From Paraburkholderia metrosideri (GTDB lineage: Bacteria; Pseudomonadota; Gammaproteobacteria; Burkholderiales; Burkholderiaceae), in the NCBI RefSeq assembly GCF_904848625.1, contig NZ_CAJHCP010000003.1, positions 434,001 through 498,000 on the forward strand: a stretch of DNA of 64,000 nucleotides, given 5' to 3'. Positions 44,781 through 52,536 of this stretch are shown one piece after another (positions within the stretch are counted from its first letter, which is position 1; every line of letters begins with the position of its first letter). The position numbers and the translations under genes were made by a program. Under the pieces are notes generated by a model. It did no database searches. It was not told the DNA's origin and saw only the letters and a program-made list of their open reading frames with translations.

Positions 44781-46496
44781 ATGCCGATTAATCGGAAACT
44801 CGACGCTGGCTATTACGCAATCTTCGTGGTGGGCGTCGTGGTTTTTGTCACGACGGTCATTGCTGTATGGCAGCAATTTTCGCCGGTTCCGTACGGCGAC
44901 TCGTGGGATGGCACGATCGGCTTCTACTTGCGCGCACTGCAAAACCCATCGCAAGCCTTCTTTGAGCAGCATAACGAACATCGCCTAGTCGTATCGCGAC
45001 TAATCTTCTTCTCCGACGTCCGTTATTTCGGTGGACGTAACGTGCTATCGCTGATTGCAAACCTCGTGTTCGCGTCGTTCTTCGCCATCACATTCTACCG
45101 GGTAGCAGCGCATCATCGTGCGAATCTGTCCACTGCAGCACGGTTTGGGCTGGCAGGTGCCGCACTGGCGTTCACCTTCTCGTGGATACAGTCGGAGAAC
45201 TTCACGTGGGGCTTTCAGAGCCAGTGGTTTGCCGTGTATCTATTCGCGTTGCTCGCGTTCCATTCGGTCGATCTTGCCGCAGAAGCCGAAACGCGGCGCG
45301 AACCAGCGAAGGCATCGGCATGGCTTGTAGCAGCGCTGGCTTCCTCGGTGGCCGCAGCATTTTCCATGTCGAGCGGTTTGCTAGTGCTTCCCGTCCTGTT
45401 GGTACAGGCCATATATTTGCGCTTTCGCGTGCGCAGAATACTTGTCATCGCGGCGATCGCGATAGTCGTTTGGATTGTCTACTTCGCTGGCTGGCACGCA
45501 ACCTCCGGCGATGGCAGCCTGACCTCCGGCTTACGTCACCATCCGGTCGACACGTTTCGCTACGTGTTGTTGTTTCTCGGTTCGCCAGCCCGCAACACCC
45601 TACTAGGCCTAAGCGGCACATATCTGTGCGGCGCCGTGGCATTAGCAGCGACCGTCGCTTACTGCCTCTCGGCGCTACGCGCACGGCCCGGTCAGATTTG
45701 CGCGTTATCCCTGCTTACATTTGCACTCTTCATTGTGGGCGACGCTCTTGTGACTGCGAACGGTCGCCTCTGGCTCGGACTCGGCAGTGCGCTCGCGTCT
45801 CGCTACACAACAGCTTCGCTAGCCGCGTGGCTGGCCATGGGCCTTTTCGCGCTGCTAAATACGGCTGCGGGCACACGGCGTTATGCGGTGCTGCTGTTTG
45901 CGCTGGCGGCAACCCTGCTGGTTGTCGACGGACAGCGGCAGGTGCGGCGGTACGACCACAATCAGCGTTATGGGCGGCTCGTGGCCGGACTTGCGTTACG
46001 CGCCCATGTATACGACGCGCCGCTAATGACAGCGGTGTATCCGTCTCCCGAACGCTTGCTGCCCACCGTAAAAGAGGCGGAAGCCGCGCGAATCTCGATC
46101 TTCGCGCCATCGCAGCCGGATTACCCCACACCGCCCTCTCGCGTAATCGCGACGTTGCCATGCGAGGGATTTACGGACGTCATCACCGGCACCAGCGCAC
46201 CCGGCATCTATCGCGCGACGGGCTGGATGTACGATGCGGCCAATAGCAGCGTTCCACGCACTATTGTCGTGACGGATGCCGACGGTGCGCCGCTTGGCAT
46301 GGGGGTCTCGGGTGGCGAGCGGGCCGATGTCAATACCATTTACGGGCGTCATGCAAGATACAGCGAATGGACGGCGTTTTTCAGGCCGCCCGCGCAAGGT
46401 GAAATCGTCGTGAACGGCAGGATCGCAAGAGATAGTTATTGCCGCCTCAGAGGAACCTCGGCGGTGCCGGCGGTATTGCCCGTAGCCGGCCAGTAG
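44781..46496 (+). CDS. GT-C-like membrane glycosyltransferase, candidate arabinosyltransferase
   Basis: 571 residues, family not recognised with certainty. Residues 11-32 form a membrane helix, followed by PYGDSWDG with acidic D40 and D43 in the first periplasmic loop, the position of the catalytic acid in GT-C enzymes. EQHNEHRLVVSRLIFF and WIQSENFTWGFQSQW follow. About ten more hydrophobic helices run to near residue 395. The last 170 or so residues are soluble and possibly periplasmic (IYRATGWMYDAANSSVPRTI). The position between DprE2-like and GtrA-like genes suggests it uses the polyprenyl-phosphate pentose as donor, like arabinosyltransferases of mycobacteria or TfpW in Pseudomonas. The frame upstream to 44514 is an overlap with dprE2 and is rejected. 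Confidence 0.72.
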   Translation: MPINRKLDAGYYAIFVVGVVVFVTTVIAVWQQFSPVPYGDSWDGTIGFYLRALQNPSQAFFEQHNEHRLVVSRLIFFSDVRYFGGRNVLSLIANLVFASFFAITFYRVAAHHRANLSTAARFGLAGAALAFTFSWIQSENFTWGFQSQWFAVYLFALLAFHSVDLAAEAETRREPAKASAWLVAALASSVAAAFSMSSGLLVLPVLLVQAIYLRFRVRRILVIAAIAIVVWIVYFAGWHATSGDGSLTSGLRHHPVDTFRYVLLFLGSPARNTLLGLSGTYLCGAVALAATVAYCLSALRARPGQICALSLLTFALFIVGDALVTANGRLWLGLGSALASRYTTASLAAWLAMGLFALLNTAAGTRRYAVLLFALAATLLVVDGQRQVRRYDHNQRYGRLVAGLALRAHVYDAPLMTAVYPSPERLLPTVKEAEAARISIFAPSQPDYPTPPSRVIATLPCEGFTDVITGTSAPGIYRATGWMYDAANSSVPRTIVVTDADGAPLGMGVSGGERADVNTIYGRHARYSEWTAFFRPPAQGEIVVNGRIARDSYCRLRGTSAVPAVLPVAGQ

Positions 46497-46569
46497 CGGC
46501 GTCCCGTCGGAGGTACCTATCTATCTGTTCATACTATGTTGGCCGGCCTGAAATTTTTTGAGTGATCGC

Positions 46570-47508
46570 ATGAATCAAACACGCATTCTTCTTCCTGGCG
46601 GTGCCGGCCTCGTGGGACAGAACCTCGTCGCACGACTCAAGGCGCGTGGGTATCACGATCTCATCGTTCTGGACAAACACCGAGCCAATCTCGACGTTTT
46701 GCGCAAGGTGCATCCCGACATTACCGCAGTCTATGCAGATCTGGCCGAGCCTGGCGACTGGGCTCGTTACTTCGCAGACGCGGATCTGGTCGTGATGTTG
46801 CAGGCGCAAATTGGCGCACCAACACTGGAGCCCTTCATTCGCAACAACATCACATCTACGCACAATGTTCTCGACGTGATCAAGCGCTTTCAGATTCCGT
46901 ACACGGTCCATATCAGCTCATCGGTGGTGAAGTCGGTCGGCGAAGATTTTTATACCGACACCAAACGCGAACAGGAAGAGATCGTGCTCGCGTCAGGCAT
47001 AGAATGTGTCGTGCTTCGCCCCACACTGATGTTCGGCTGGTTCGACCGCAAGCACCTTGGATGGCTGTCGCGCTTCATGCATCGTGTGCCGGTGTTCCCC
47101 ATTCCCGGCAGCGGGAAGTACATGCGACAGCCTCTGTATGTCGGCGACTTCTGCAACGTAATCATTAGCTGCATCGAATCTCGCATTAAAGGTCAGACGT
47201 TCAACATCACGGGGCTGGAGCGGGTCGACTATATCGACATCATCCGGCAGATCAAACGGGCCACCCGCGCGCGCTGCGCAATCGTACGCATTCCGTACAG
47301 CCTCTTCTATGTTCTTCTAAAAATTTATGCACTCTTCAACAAGAATCCGCCATTCACGGCAGATCAATTGAAAGCGCTGACGGCAGGCGACGAGTTCGAA
47401 GTGATCAACTGGGAAGGCATTTTCCGCATCAGCGCGACACCGTTTGCCCAGGCAATGGACGAAACGTTCAACGACCCCACCTACAGTCACATCGCACTTG
47501 AGTTCTGA
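46570..47508 (+). CDS. NAD(P)-dependent epimerase/dehydratase (extended SDR)
   Basis: 312 residues. The cofactor motif is ILLPGGAGLVGQNLVARL at the N-terminus; HISSSVVKSVGEDFYTDTKR gives the Ser and Tyr-x3-Lys. The substrate end includes FPIPGSGKYMRQPLYVGDF, typical of sugar-nucleotide SDRs. ATG 46570 is used rather than TTG 46558. It is separated from the GT-C-like gene by 73 bases and precedes the FAD enzyme by 13, so those two are probably cotranscribed. A sugar-modifying step is likely but the substrate, nucleotide- or lipid-linked, is unknown. Confidence 0.83.
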   Translation: MNQTRILLPGGAGLVGQNLVARLKARGYHDLIVLDKHRANLDVLRKVHPDITAVYADLAEPGDWARYFADADLVVMLQAQIGAPTLEPFIRNNITSTHNVLDVIKRFQIPYTVHISSSVVKSVGEDFYTDTKREQEEIVLASGIECVVLRPTLMFGWFDRKHLGWLSRFMHRVPVFPIPGSGKYMRQPLYVGDFCNVIISCIESRIKGQTFNITGLERVDYIDIIRQIKRATRARCAIVRIPYSLFYVLLKIYALFNKNPPFTADQLKALTAGDEFEVINWEGIFRISATPFAQAMDETFNDPTYSHIALEF

Positions 47509-47521
47509 GCGTATACACACC

Positions 47522-48805
47522 ATGAACGAAGAGCGTATTGCCGTACTCGGCGCCGGCCCAATGGGCCTCGGCGCGGCGTATCAACTCGTCAGGGACGGCC
47601 GCAGGCCGATTGTTTTCGAAGCCGATGACCGGGTTGGCGGCATGGCTGCCTGCTTCGATTTCGGCGGATTGTCTATCGAACGCTACTACCACTTCCATGC
47701 CATCTCAGATCAAGCCTTTTTCGAGGTGCTGCGCGAACTCGGCATTGAAAACAAACTGCAGTGGCGCGAAACGAAGATGGGGTACTTCTTTCAAGGACGC
47801 GTGCAACCGTGGGGCAACCCGATCGCGTTATTGAAGTTTAAGGGATTAAGCCTACAGGCGAAATTCCGCTATGGACTGCACGCGTTTCTATCGACGAAAC
47901 GCAATGACTGGAAGCCTCTCGATCGTATCGAGGCAGCCAGCTGGATTCGCCGCTGGGTCGGTGAAGAAGCGTGGGAAGTTCTGTGGCGTCGGCTGTTCGA
48001 TTACAAGTTTTACGATTACGCCTATAACCTTTCCGCCGCATGGATATGGAGTCGCATTCGACGCATTGGCCGCTCGCGCTATAACCTCTTCCACGAAAAA
48101 CTCGGTTACCTGGAAGGCGGTTCGGACACGCTGTTAGAAGGCATGCGCCGATATATCGAAGCAAATGGCGGCGAATTCCGCCTGAGCACGCCCGTGCAGA
48201 AGGTGGTCATTGAAAATGGCAAGGTACGGGGCATCGAAACAGCGGGCAGCTTCATCCCATTCGACAAGGTAATCAGCACGATTCCGCTGCCCTATGTACC
48301 GCGCGTCATCCCTGACCTCCCGGCGAACATCCTCGACGCGTTTCGTAGCGTGAAGAATATCGCCGTGGTGTGTGTCATTGCCAAGCTGAAAAAGCCGGTC
48401 ACCGAGAATTTCTGGCTGAACACGAACGACCCTGAGATGGACATTCCTGGTATCGTTGAGTACACCAATTTGCGGCCACTGGGTGAGCACATCGTCTACG
48501 TGCCGTTCTATGCCCCAGGGAACCATCCGAAGTATCAGGATGCGGACTCGGTATTCATCGACAAGGTAAAGCGGTATCTGATGAAGATCAATCCGACGCT
48601 AACGACAGCGGACTTTATCGACGTTCGGGCGAACCGCTATCGCTTCGCGCAGCCAATCTGCGAACCTGGCTATATGGATCGCCTCCCCCCCATCCAGCTC
48701 CCGGTCCAAGGCCTTCTCGTCGCAGACACGTCGTATTACTACCCTGAGGACCGGGGCATTTCGGAAAGCATCGCACTGTCGCGCAAGATGGCGAAGATGC
48801 TATGA
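47522..48805 (+). CDS. FAD-dependent amine-oxidase-like / UDP-galactopyranose-mutase-like enzyme
   Basis: 427 residues. The FAD fingerprint is IAVLGAGPMGLGAAYQL, followed by EADDRVGGMAACFDFGG, the classical protoporphyrinogen-oxidase/amine-oxidase start. The C-terminus has GLLVADTSYYYPEDRGISES, which closes the FAD site. The middle is rich in aromatic and basic residues (YDYAYNLSAAWIWSRIRRIG). In glycan clusters such proteins can be sugar-ring mutases or desaturases. Here it lies directly before the GtrA-like gene (ATGA overlap). A link to pentofuranose or to polyprenyl lipid chemistry is possible; no substrate can be proved. Start is ATG 47522, not 47444. Confidence 0.82.
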   Translation: MNEERIAVLGAGPMGLGAAYQLVRDGRRPIVFEADDRVGGMAACFDFGGLSIERYYHFHAISDQAFFEVLRELGIENKLQWRETKMGYFFQGRVQPWGNPIALLKFKGLSLQAKFRYGLHAFLSTKRNDWKPLDRIEAASWIRRWVGEEAWEVLWRRLFDYKFYDYAYNLSAAWIWSRIRRIGRSRYNLFHEKLGYLEGGSDTLLEGMRRYIEANGGEFRLSTPVQKVVIENGKVRGIETAGSFIPFDKVISTIPLPYVPRVIPDLPANILDAFRSVKNIAVVCVIAKLKKPVTENFWLNTNDPEMDIPGIVEYTNLRPLGEHIVYVPFYAPGNHPKYQDADSVFIDKVKRYLMKINPTLTTADFIDVRANRYRFAQPICEPGYMDRLPPIQLPVQGLLVADTSYYYPEDRGISESIALSRKMAKML

Positions 48806-49227
48806 CTCGCACTCACCATCTCGTGAAACAAACCTTCGTGTCGCGCGAGTTCCTGCTGTTTCTACTGACCGGAGGCTTTGCCGCGGCGGTCAACTGGGGA
48901 AGCAGAATCGTCTATAACCTGTGGATGTCGTATTCCACCGCGATCGTCATCGCCTACCTGACCGGCATGGTCACAGCGTTTGTGCTCGCCAGGTTGTTCG
49001 TCTTCACGAAAAGCACGCAATCAACCGGGCGCTCCATCCTGTTTTTCACGCTCGTCAATCTGATTGCGGTATTACAGACATGGGGAGTGAGCGTCGGGCT
49101 CGCGTACTACCTGTTTCCGCGGCTTGGCATCGTATGGCACGCACGAGACATTGCGCATCTGATCGGCGTCGCCGTGCCAGTCTTTACGAGTTACGTCGGA
49201 CACAAGAAATGGAGCTTCACACATTGA
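48802..49227 (+). CDS. GtrA family membrane protein
   Basis: 141 residues, four membrane helices (FLLFLLTGGFAAAVNWGSRI, IVIAYLTGMVTAFVLARLF and two more) and the family end TSYVGHKKWSF. GtrA proteins help move polyprenyl-phosphate sugars across the membrane; in mycobacteria a GtrA-like protein (Rv3789) is encoded beside dprE1/dprE2 and is tied to arabinose transfer. Its start overlaps the preceding stop as ATGA, so it belongs to the same operon and is the expected flippase or anchor for the lipid-linked pentose made here. Confidence 0.9.
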   Translation: MTRTHHLVKQTFVSREFLLFLLTGGFAAAVNWGSRIVYNLWMSYSTAIVIAYLTGMVTAFVLARLFVFTKSTQSTGRSILFFTLVNLIAVLQTWGVSVGLAYYLFPRLGIVWHARDIAHLIGVAVPVFTSYVGHKKWSFTH

Positions 49228-49339
49228 TGCGCAAGCCACCTGAATAGCGCGATCCGGTTAAAGAACGAGAGAGATTCATCCAACAATGTCGTTTTCTAAA
49301 AAATCGGAGCGCACTCGTACGGCATTCGATGCAATTGAT

Positions 49340-51244
49340 TCAATGCCGCAGGGTGTCCTTGAAAACCGTCCGGATGAAGAATTCATGCTGATCGTTGAAG
49401 GTCTCGGTCCAGACACGCGGAAATTTCATTGCCGCGGCGTTCGCATACCGCTGCTCGAGATTACCCGCTTCGGTAACTGCCCGCTTCAGCCCCTCGATTA
49501 ATGCGGGCACTTCTGGCAGACAAACAATGACACCTTCGGTGACGATATCGAAGTACGCCTGATCCTTGACGCCAAAGGAGTTAGTCACCACCACGGCGCC
49601 CGAGCCCGACAGATCGAACGGCAGCAGACTCGGATGCGATGACGCCATCAGACAGAAACCTACGTCGAAGGTAGAGATCACCTCCTGATACTCGCGCAGG
49701 TTCATCCGCTCCATCTGTTTCATTTCGTGATCATCGTCGAGCTTGATGACTGCTTCGCCCAACCCAATGCCAATGAACTCCCATTCGTCGACGGGAAACA
49801 CGCCCTGCTGAAATGCGAGGCATAAAGACAGAGCGCCCAACTCGAACATGTTCCGGTCAACCGGAGGCCGCGAATAAAACGCAAGCCTCTTCTTCCTATC
49901 AGCGCCGCGCGTCGCAAAGAAGTCGTCCTTCGGCTTGAGCACGCTGCTGCAAGCGTTATTGAAGAACGTGTAATTCGTCCCCTCGCGCGCGAAGATACCC
50001 ACCTGTTTTTTTAAAAAAAAGTCCTGAAGTGCCTGGCTGGAAAATAGTGCACAGTAGTCAAACGAATACGTCGCCTCAGCGAGTGCGAATAGCGAACCAC
50101 ATGGATGAAAGGGTGACTCGTAATCCTGGATCAAATACAGAAATTTGCCGCCGCCGCGTGCGTCCATCAGCTTGCGCGCGAGATACGCGCTATACCAGAC
50201 AGTGGCGACACAGTTGTCGTACGGAGAGATGGACAAAGGCGCTTTACGATCGCCGATATAGACGAATTCGAGTTCGTCAAAAAGCTTTTCCAGACCGGGG
50301 TAATGTTGAAGCTTCGAACGGGTAATGTATTCGTCGAAATCGAATTCATCGAACATCACAAGACGGACGTTGACGCCACACCGCTTGATAAATAGCGCGA
50401 CCTGAAAGACACCAAAAAAACCAGCCGACATCGAACCAAAATCGAAAGCAGGAACAAGCACGTTGACAGTCGGCCGGCGCCTGGGGTCAACCACTATCCA
50501 GGGCATATCGTAAACATGAAGTGTTCTGCGAGTCAGGTAATCGAGGTCATAAATCGCTTCATCTTTCCACCGCCGGTATTGCCGACCTTCCCAGCGCCCA
50601 TATTTCAGGTAGTGATGGGTCGCCTCCCAATCGTGTCTTAGCGTACGGCGCAAGTCGCCATTCAACGCAAGATACTCACCCGGTTTGAAATCGTCTGGCA
50701 GCGGCTTGCGCTCCTCTTCCAACTCGCCAATCATCGTCGTGACATTCGGATATCGGCCTTCCCGACTGCCAAACGCCTGGTAGTGTTCGCGAGCTTCGTC
50801 CTCGGACATCGATCTGAACTGCTGATAATACGTTCGGTAAAAATCGACATCGAACTGGGACATGTCCGGGTGGTTTCGCTCGAAATCGGCACGGTTACGA
50901 CAGCGCCTCTCATCGTAACCGCTAGTCGCAAAATGTTCGATCGCCTCGCGCAATGAGGTCTGCCGCATGTCAGGGTAGAACGATCGGTAGAAAAAGACAT
51001 CCAGTCCGACAGTGCGTGGATCTGAGCTCAGACAGGCAACGAGATTTGGAAATCGGCCTTCGCGCTGGCCATGTTCGATGAAGTGTTGCCGCGCTTCGTC
51101 ATCCGACAGATTGGCCAGATCGTCGTAATATTCACGGTAGAACTTGGCGTCCAGGTCCACCGGCGCTTCAAGGACTGCCTTCTCTACAGAAGGTTCGGTG
51201 ATGAACGACTTACGACCACGAAGAAATGCCATGCGCGCCCTCAT
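49340..51244 (-). CDS. WsaF-like rhamnosyltransferase with N-terminal repeats
   Basis: 634 residues. Residues 31-67, 80-117, 130-167 and 186-224 are four copies of a 38-residue repeat with an F-Y-R-x-Y-Y core and a G-x-x-E-G/R-R end (FYREYYDDLANLSDDEAR; FYRTYYQQFRSMSEDEAR). From about residue 245 the GT4-like part begins (PTVNVLVPAFDFGSMSAGFF), similar to the WsaF group of beta-1,2-rhamnosyltransferases; the donor half includes LSGSGAVVVTNSFG. The repeats may bind the growing polymer or partners. ATG 51244 and the in-frame ATG 51232 are both possible; the latter has GAGGG nearby. It converges on the GtrA operon. Confidence 0.78.
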   Translation of the reverse strand: MRARMAFLRGRKSFITEPSVEKAVLEAPVDLDAKFYREYYDDLANLSDDEARQHFIEHGQREGRFPNLVACLSSDPRTVGLDVFFYRSFYPDMRQTSLREAIEHFATSGYDERRCRNRADFERNHPDMSQFDVDFYRTYYQQFRSMSEDEAREHYQAFGSREGRYPNVTTMIGELEEERKPLPDDFKPGEYLALNGDLRRTLRHDWEATHHYLKYGRWEGRQYRRWKDEAIYDLDYLTRRTLHVYDMPWIVVDPRRRPTVNVLVPAFDFGSMSAGFFGVFQVALFIKRCGVNVRLVMFDEFDFDEYITRSKLQHYPGLEKLFDELEFVYIGDRKAPLSISPYDNCVATVWYSAYLARKLMDARGGGKFLYLIQDYESPFHPCGSLFALAEATYSFDYCALFSSQALQDFFLKKQVGIFAREGTNYTFFNNACSSVLKPKDDFFATRGADRKKRLAFYSRPPVDRNMFELGALSLCLAFQQGVFPVDEWEFIGIGLGEAVIKLDDDHEMKQMERMNLREYQEVISTFDVGFCLMASSHPSLLPFDLSGSGAVVVTNSFGVKDQAYFDIVTEGVIVCLPEVPALIEGLKRAVTEAGNLEQRYANAAAMKFPRVWTETFNDQHEFFIRTVFKDTLRH

Positions 51245-51411
51245 TCTTCTGAATGGATCGCCTGATTGTAAAACAGAATGGTTAGCGAATAATCAACACT
51301 AATCAATTTACGATGTGCGAAGTATGTAACGTAGCTTCGTTCGTGGATAGTGAGGATGTAATCTGTCATCGGCGTCAGGACTTGGTGTCCTGCGCATTAG
51401 CCGGAGGAGAT
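51245..51411. promoter_or_regulatory. Divergent promoter region
   Basis: 167 bases between a leftward GT gene and a rightward methyltransferase gene, AT-rich at 51270-51315. The methyltransferase has a strong GGAGGAG site two bases before its ATG. Confidence 0.45.
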
Positions 51412-52365
51412 ATGGACAAACGGCGCGCTACGCTGCAACAATTGCTTACAAAAGAGATGCTCGGTATCGAGATCGGGGCATTGCATACGCCGACGGTCCC
51501 GAAACGAGACGGCTGGAATGTGATATCGGTGGACCATGACACCACTGAAGGATTGACCCGAGCTTACAAGGGCGACCCCAACGTCGTAGCCGAATCGCTT
51601 CAGCCGGTCGACGTCGTCTGGAATCATGGTTTGATCAGCGACGCGCTAAAGCACAGCGGCTATGGCGAGCGGCATTTCGACTACATCGTCGCCAGCCATG
51701 TCATCGAGCATTTCCCGAATCTACTTGGTACGCTACGCGACTTCGAACTGATGATGCGTGACGAGGGAGTACTGGTGCTGGCAGTTCCCGATATGCGCTA
51801 TTGCTTCGACTTCTTCATGCCTATGTCGAGCACGGCTGAAGTATTGACAGCTCATCATCGGAAGCGGTCGCGTCATACGCGCGAAAGCTTCTTCCGGATG
51901 GCCGCTTATGACGTGCTCAACCGCGACACGAACCTGTCGGGTTGGGCCGATGGAAACGTCAAAAATTTCCGCTTCCTGTCCAACCTTCATCACGCGTATG
52001 ACCGATTTGTTCAACACGACGAATCGAACGACGCCAAATATATCGACAACCACACATGGTATTTCACGCCGTCATCGTTCTCGTTGATCATGCTCGAATT
52101 GCGGGCGCTCGACCTGATTGCCTTCGAGATCGTGCTCAAAGAGCCCGGACCACACGGAGAATTCCTCGTGTCGCTCAGGAAGCGCGCAGAGCCGCTGTTG
52201 CTGTCGGAAGATGAGTTGAATAACCACAGAATGGCACTCCTTAGATCCTCCGTTGTCGAACTGGCGCAACGTGCTGTGATGCTTGGCCTGATGGAAAAGC
52301 CGGCCCAGTTCCCCGAAGCTGCCCGCAGTTGCGTCTCGAGCGATCCGCCGCTGGCATTTCATTGA
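51412..52365 (+). CDS. Class I SAM-dependent methyltransferase
   Basis: 317 residues. Motif I is degenerate (EMLGIEIGALHTPTVPK); motif II/III is FDYIVASHVIEHFPNLLGTL, then DEGVLVLAVPDMRYCFDFF, as in glycan-cluster methyltransferases of the class I fold. ATG 51412 is chosen because GGAGGAG precedes it closely, over a frame opening at 51313. It is transcribed alone to the right within a leftward gene block. A sugar O-methylation on the O-antigen is the likely role; the acceptor is unknown. Confidence 0.8.
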   Translation: MDKRRATLQQLLTKEMLGIEIGALHTPTVPKRDGWNVISVDHDTTEGLTRAYKGDPNVVAESLQPVDVVWNHGLISDALKHSGYGERHFDYIVASHVIEHFPNLLGTLRDFELMMRDEGVLVLAVPDMRYCFDFFMPMSSTAEVLTAHHRKRSRHTRESFFRMAAYDVLNRDTNLSGWADGNVKNFRFLSNLHHAYDRFVQHDESNDAKYIDNHTWYFTPSSFSLIMLELRALDLIAFEIVLKEPGPHGEFLVSLRKRAEPLLLSEDELNNHRMALLRSSVVELAQRAVMLGLMEKPAQFPEAARSCVSSDPPLAFH

Positions 52366-52536
52366 TACAGCGTGCGAAGCGACTTACAAACCGCAAGCAA
52401 ATAACCGACACTCGCCGGCTGTCGGCTGAAGAAATGAAGCTTTGACAGAACGTGCAGCGTTTAAGACCGGCAACGCGCTCATCTTGCAACCACAAGACTC
52501 ACGTGCGAGCGCCCAGACGCCGACGCGCACTGCCGG

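Noticed and set aside
49286-49501. Short rightward frame starting after the GtrA gene
   Set aside because: Its start looks reasonable, but two thirds of it is antisense to the WsaF-like gene and it has no recognisable content. A decayed gene start is possible but unproven.
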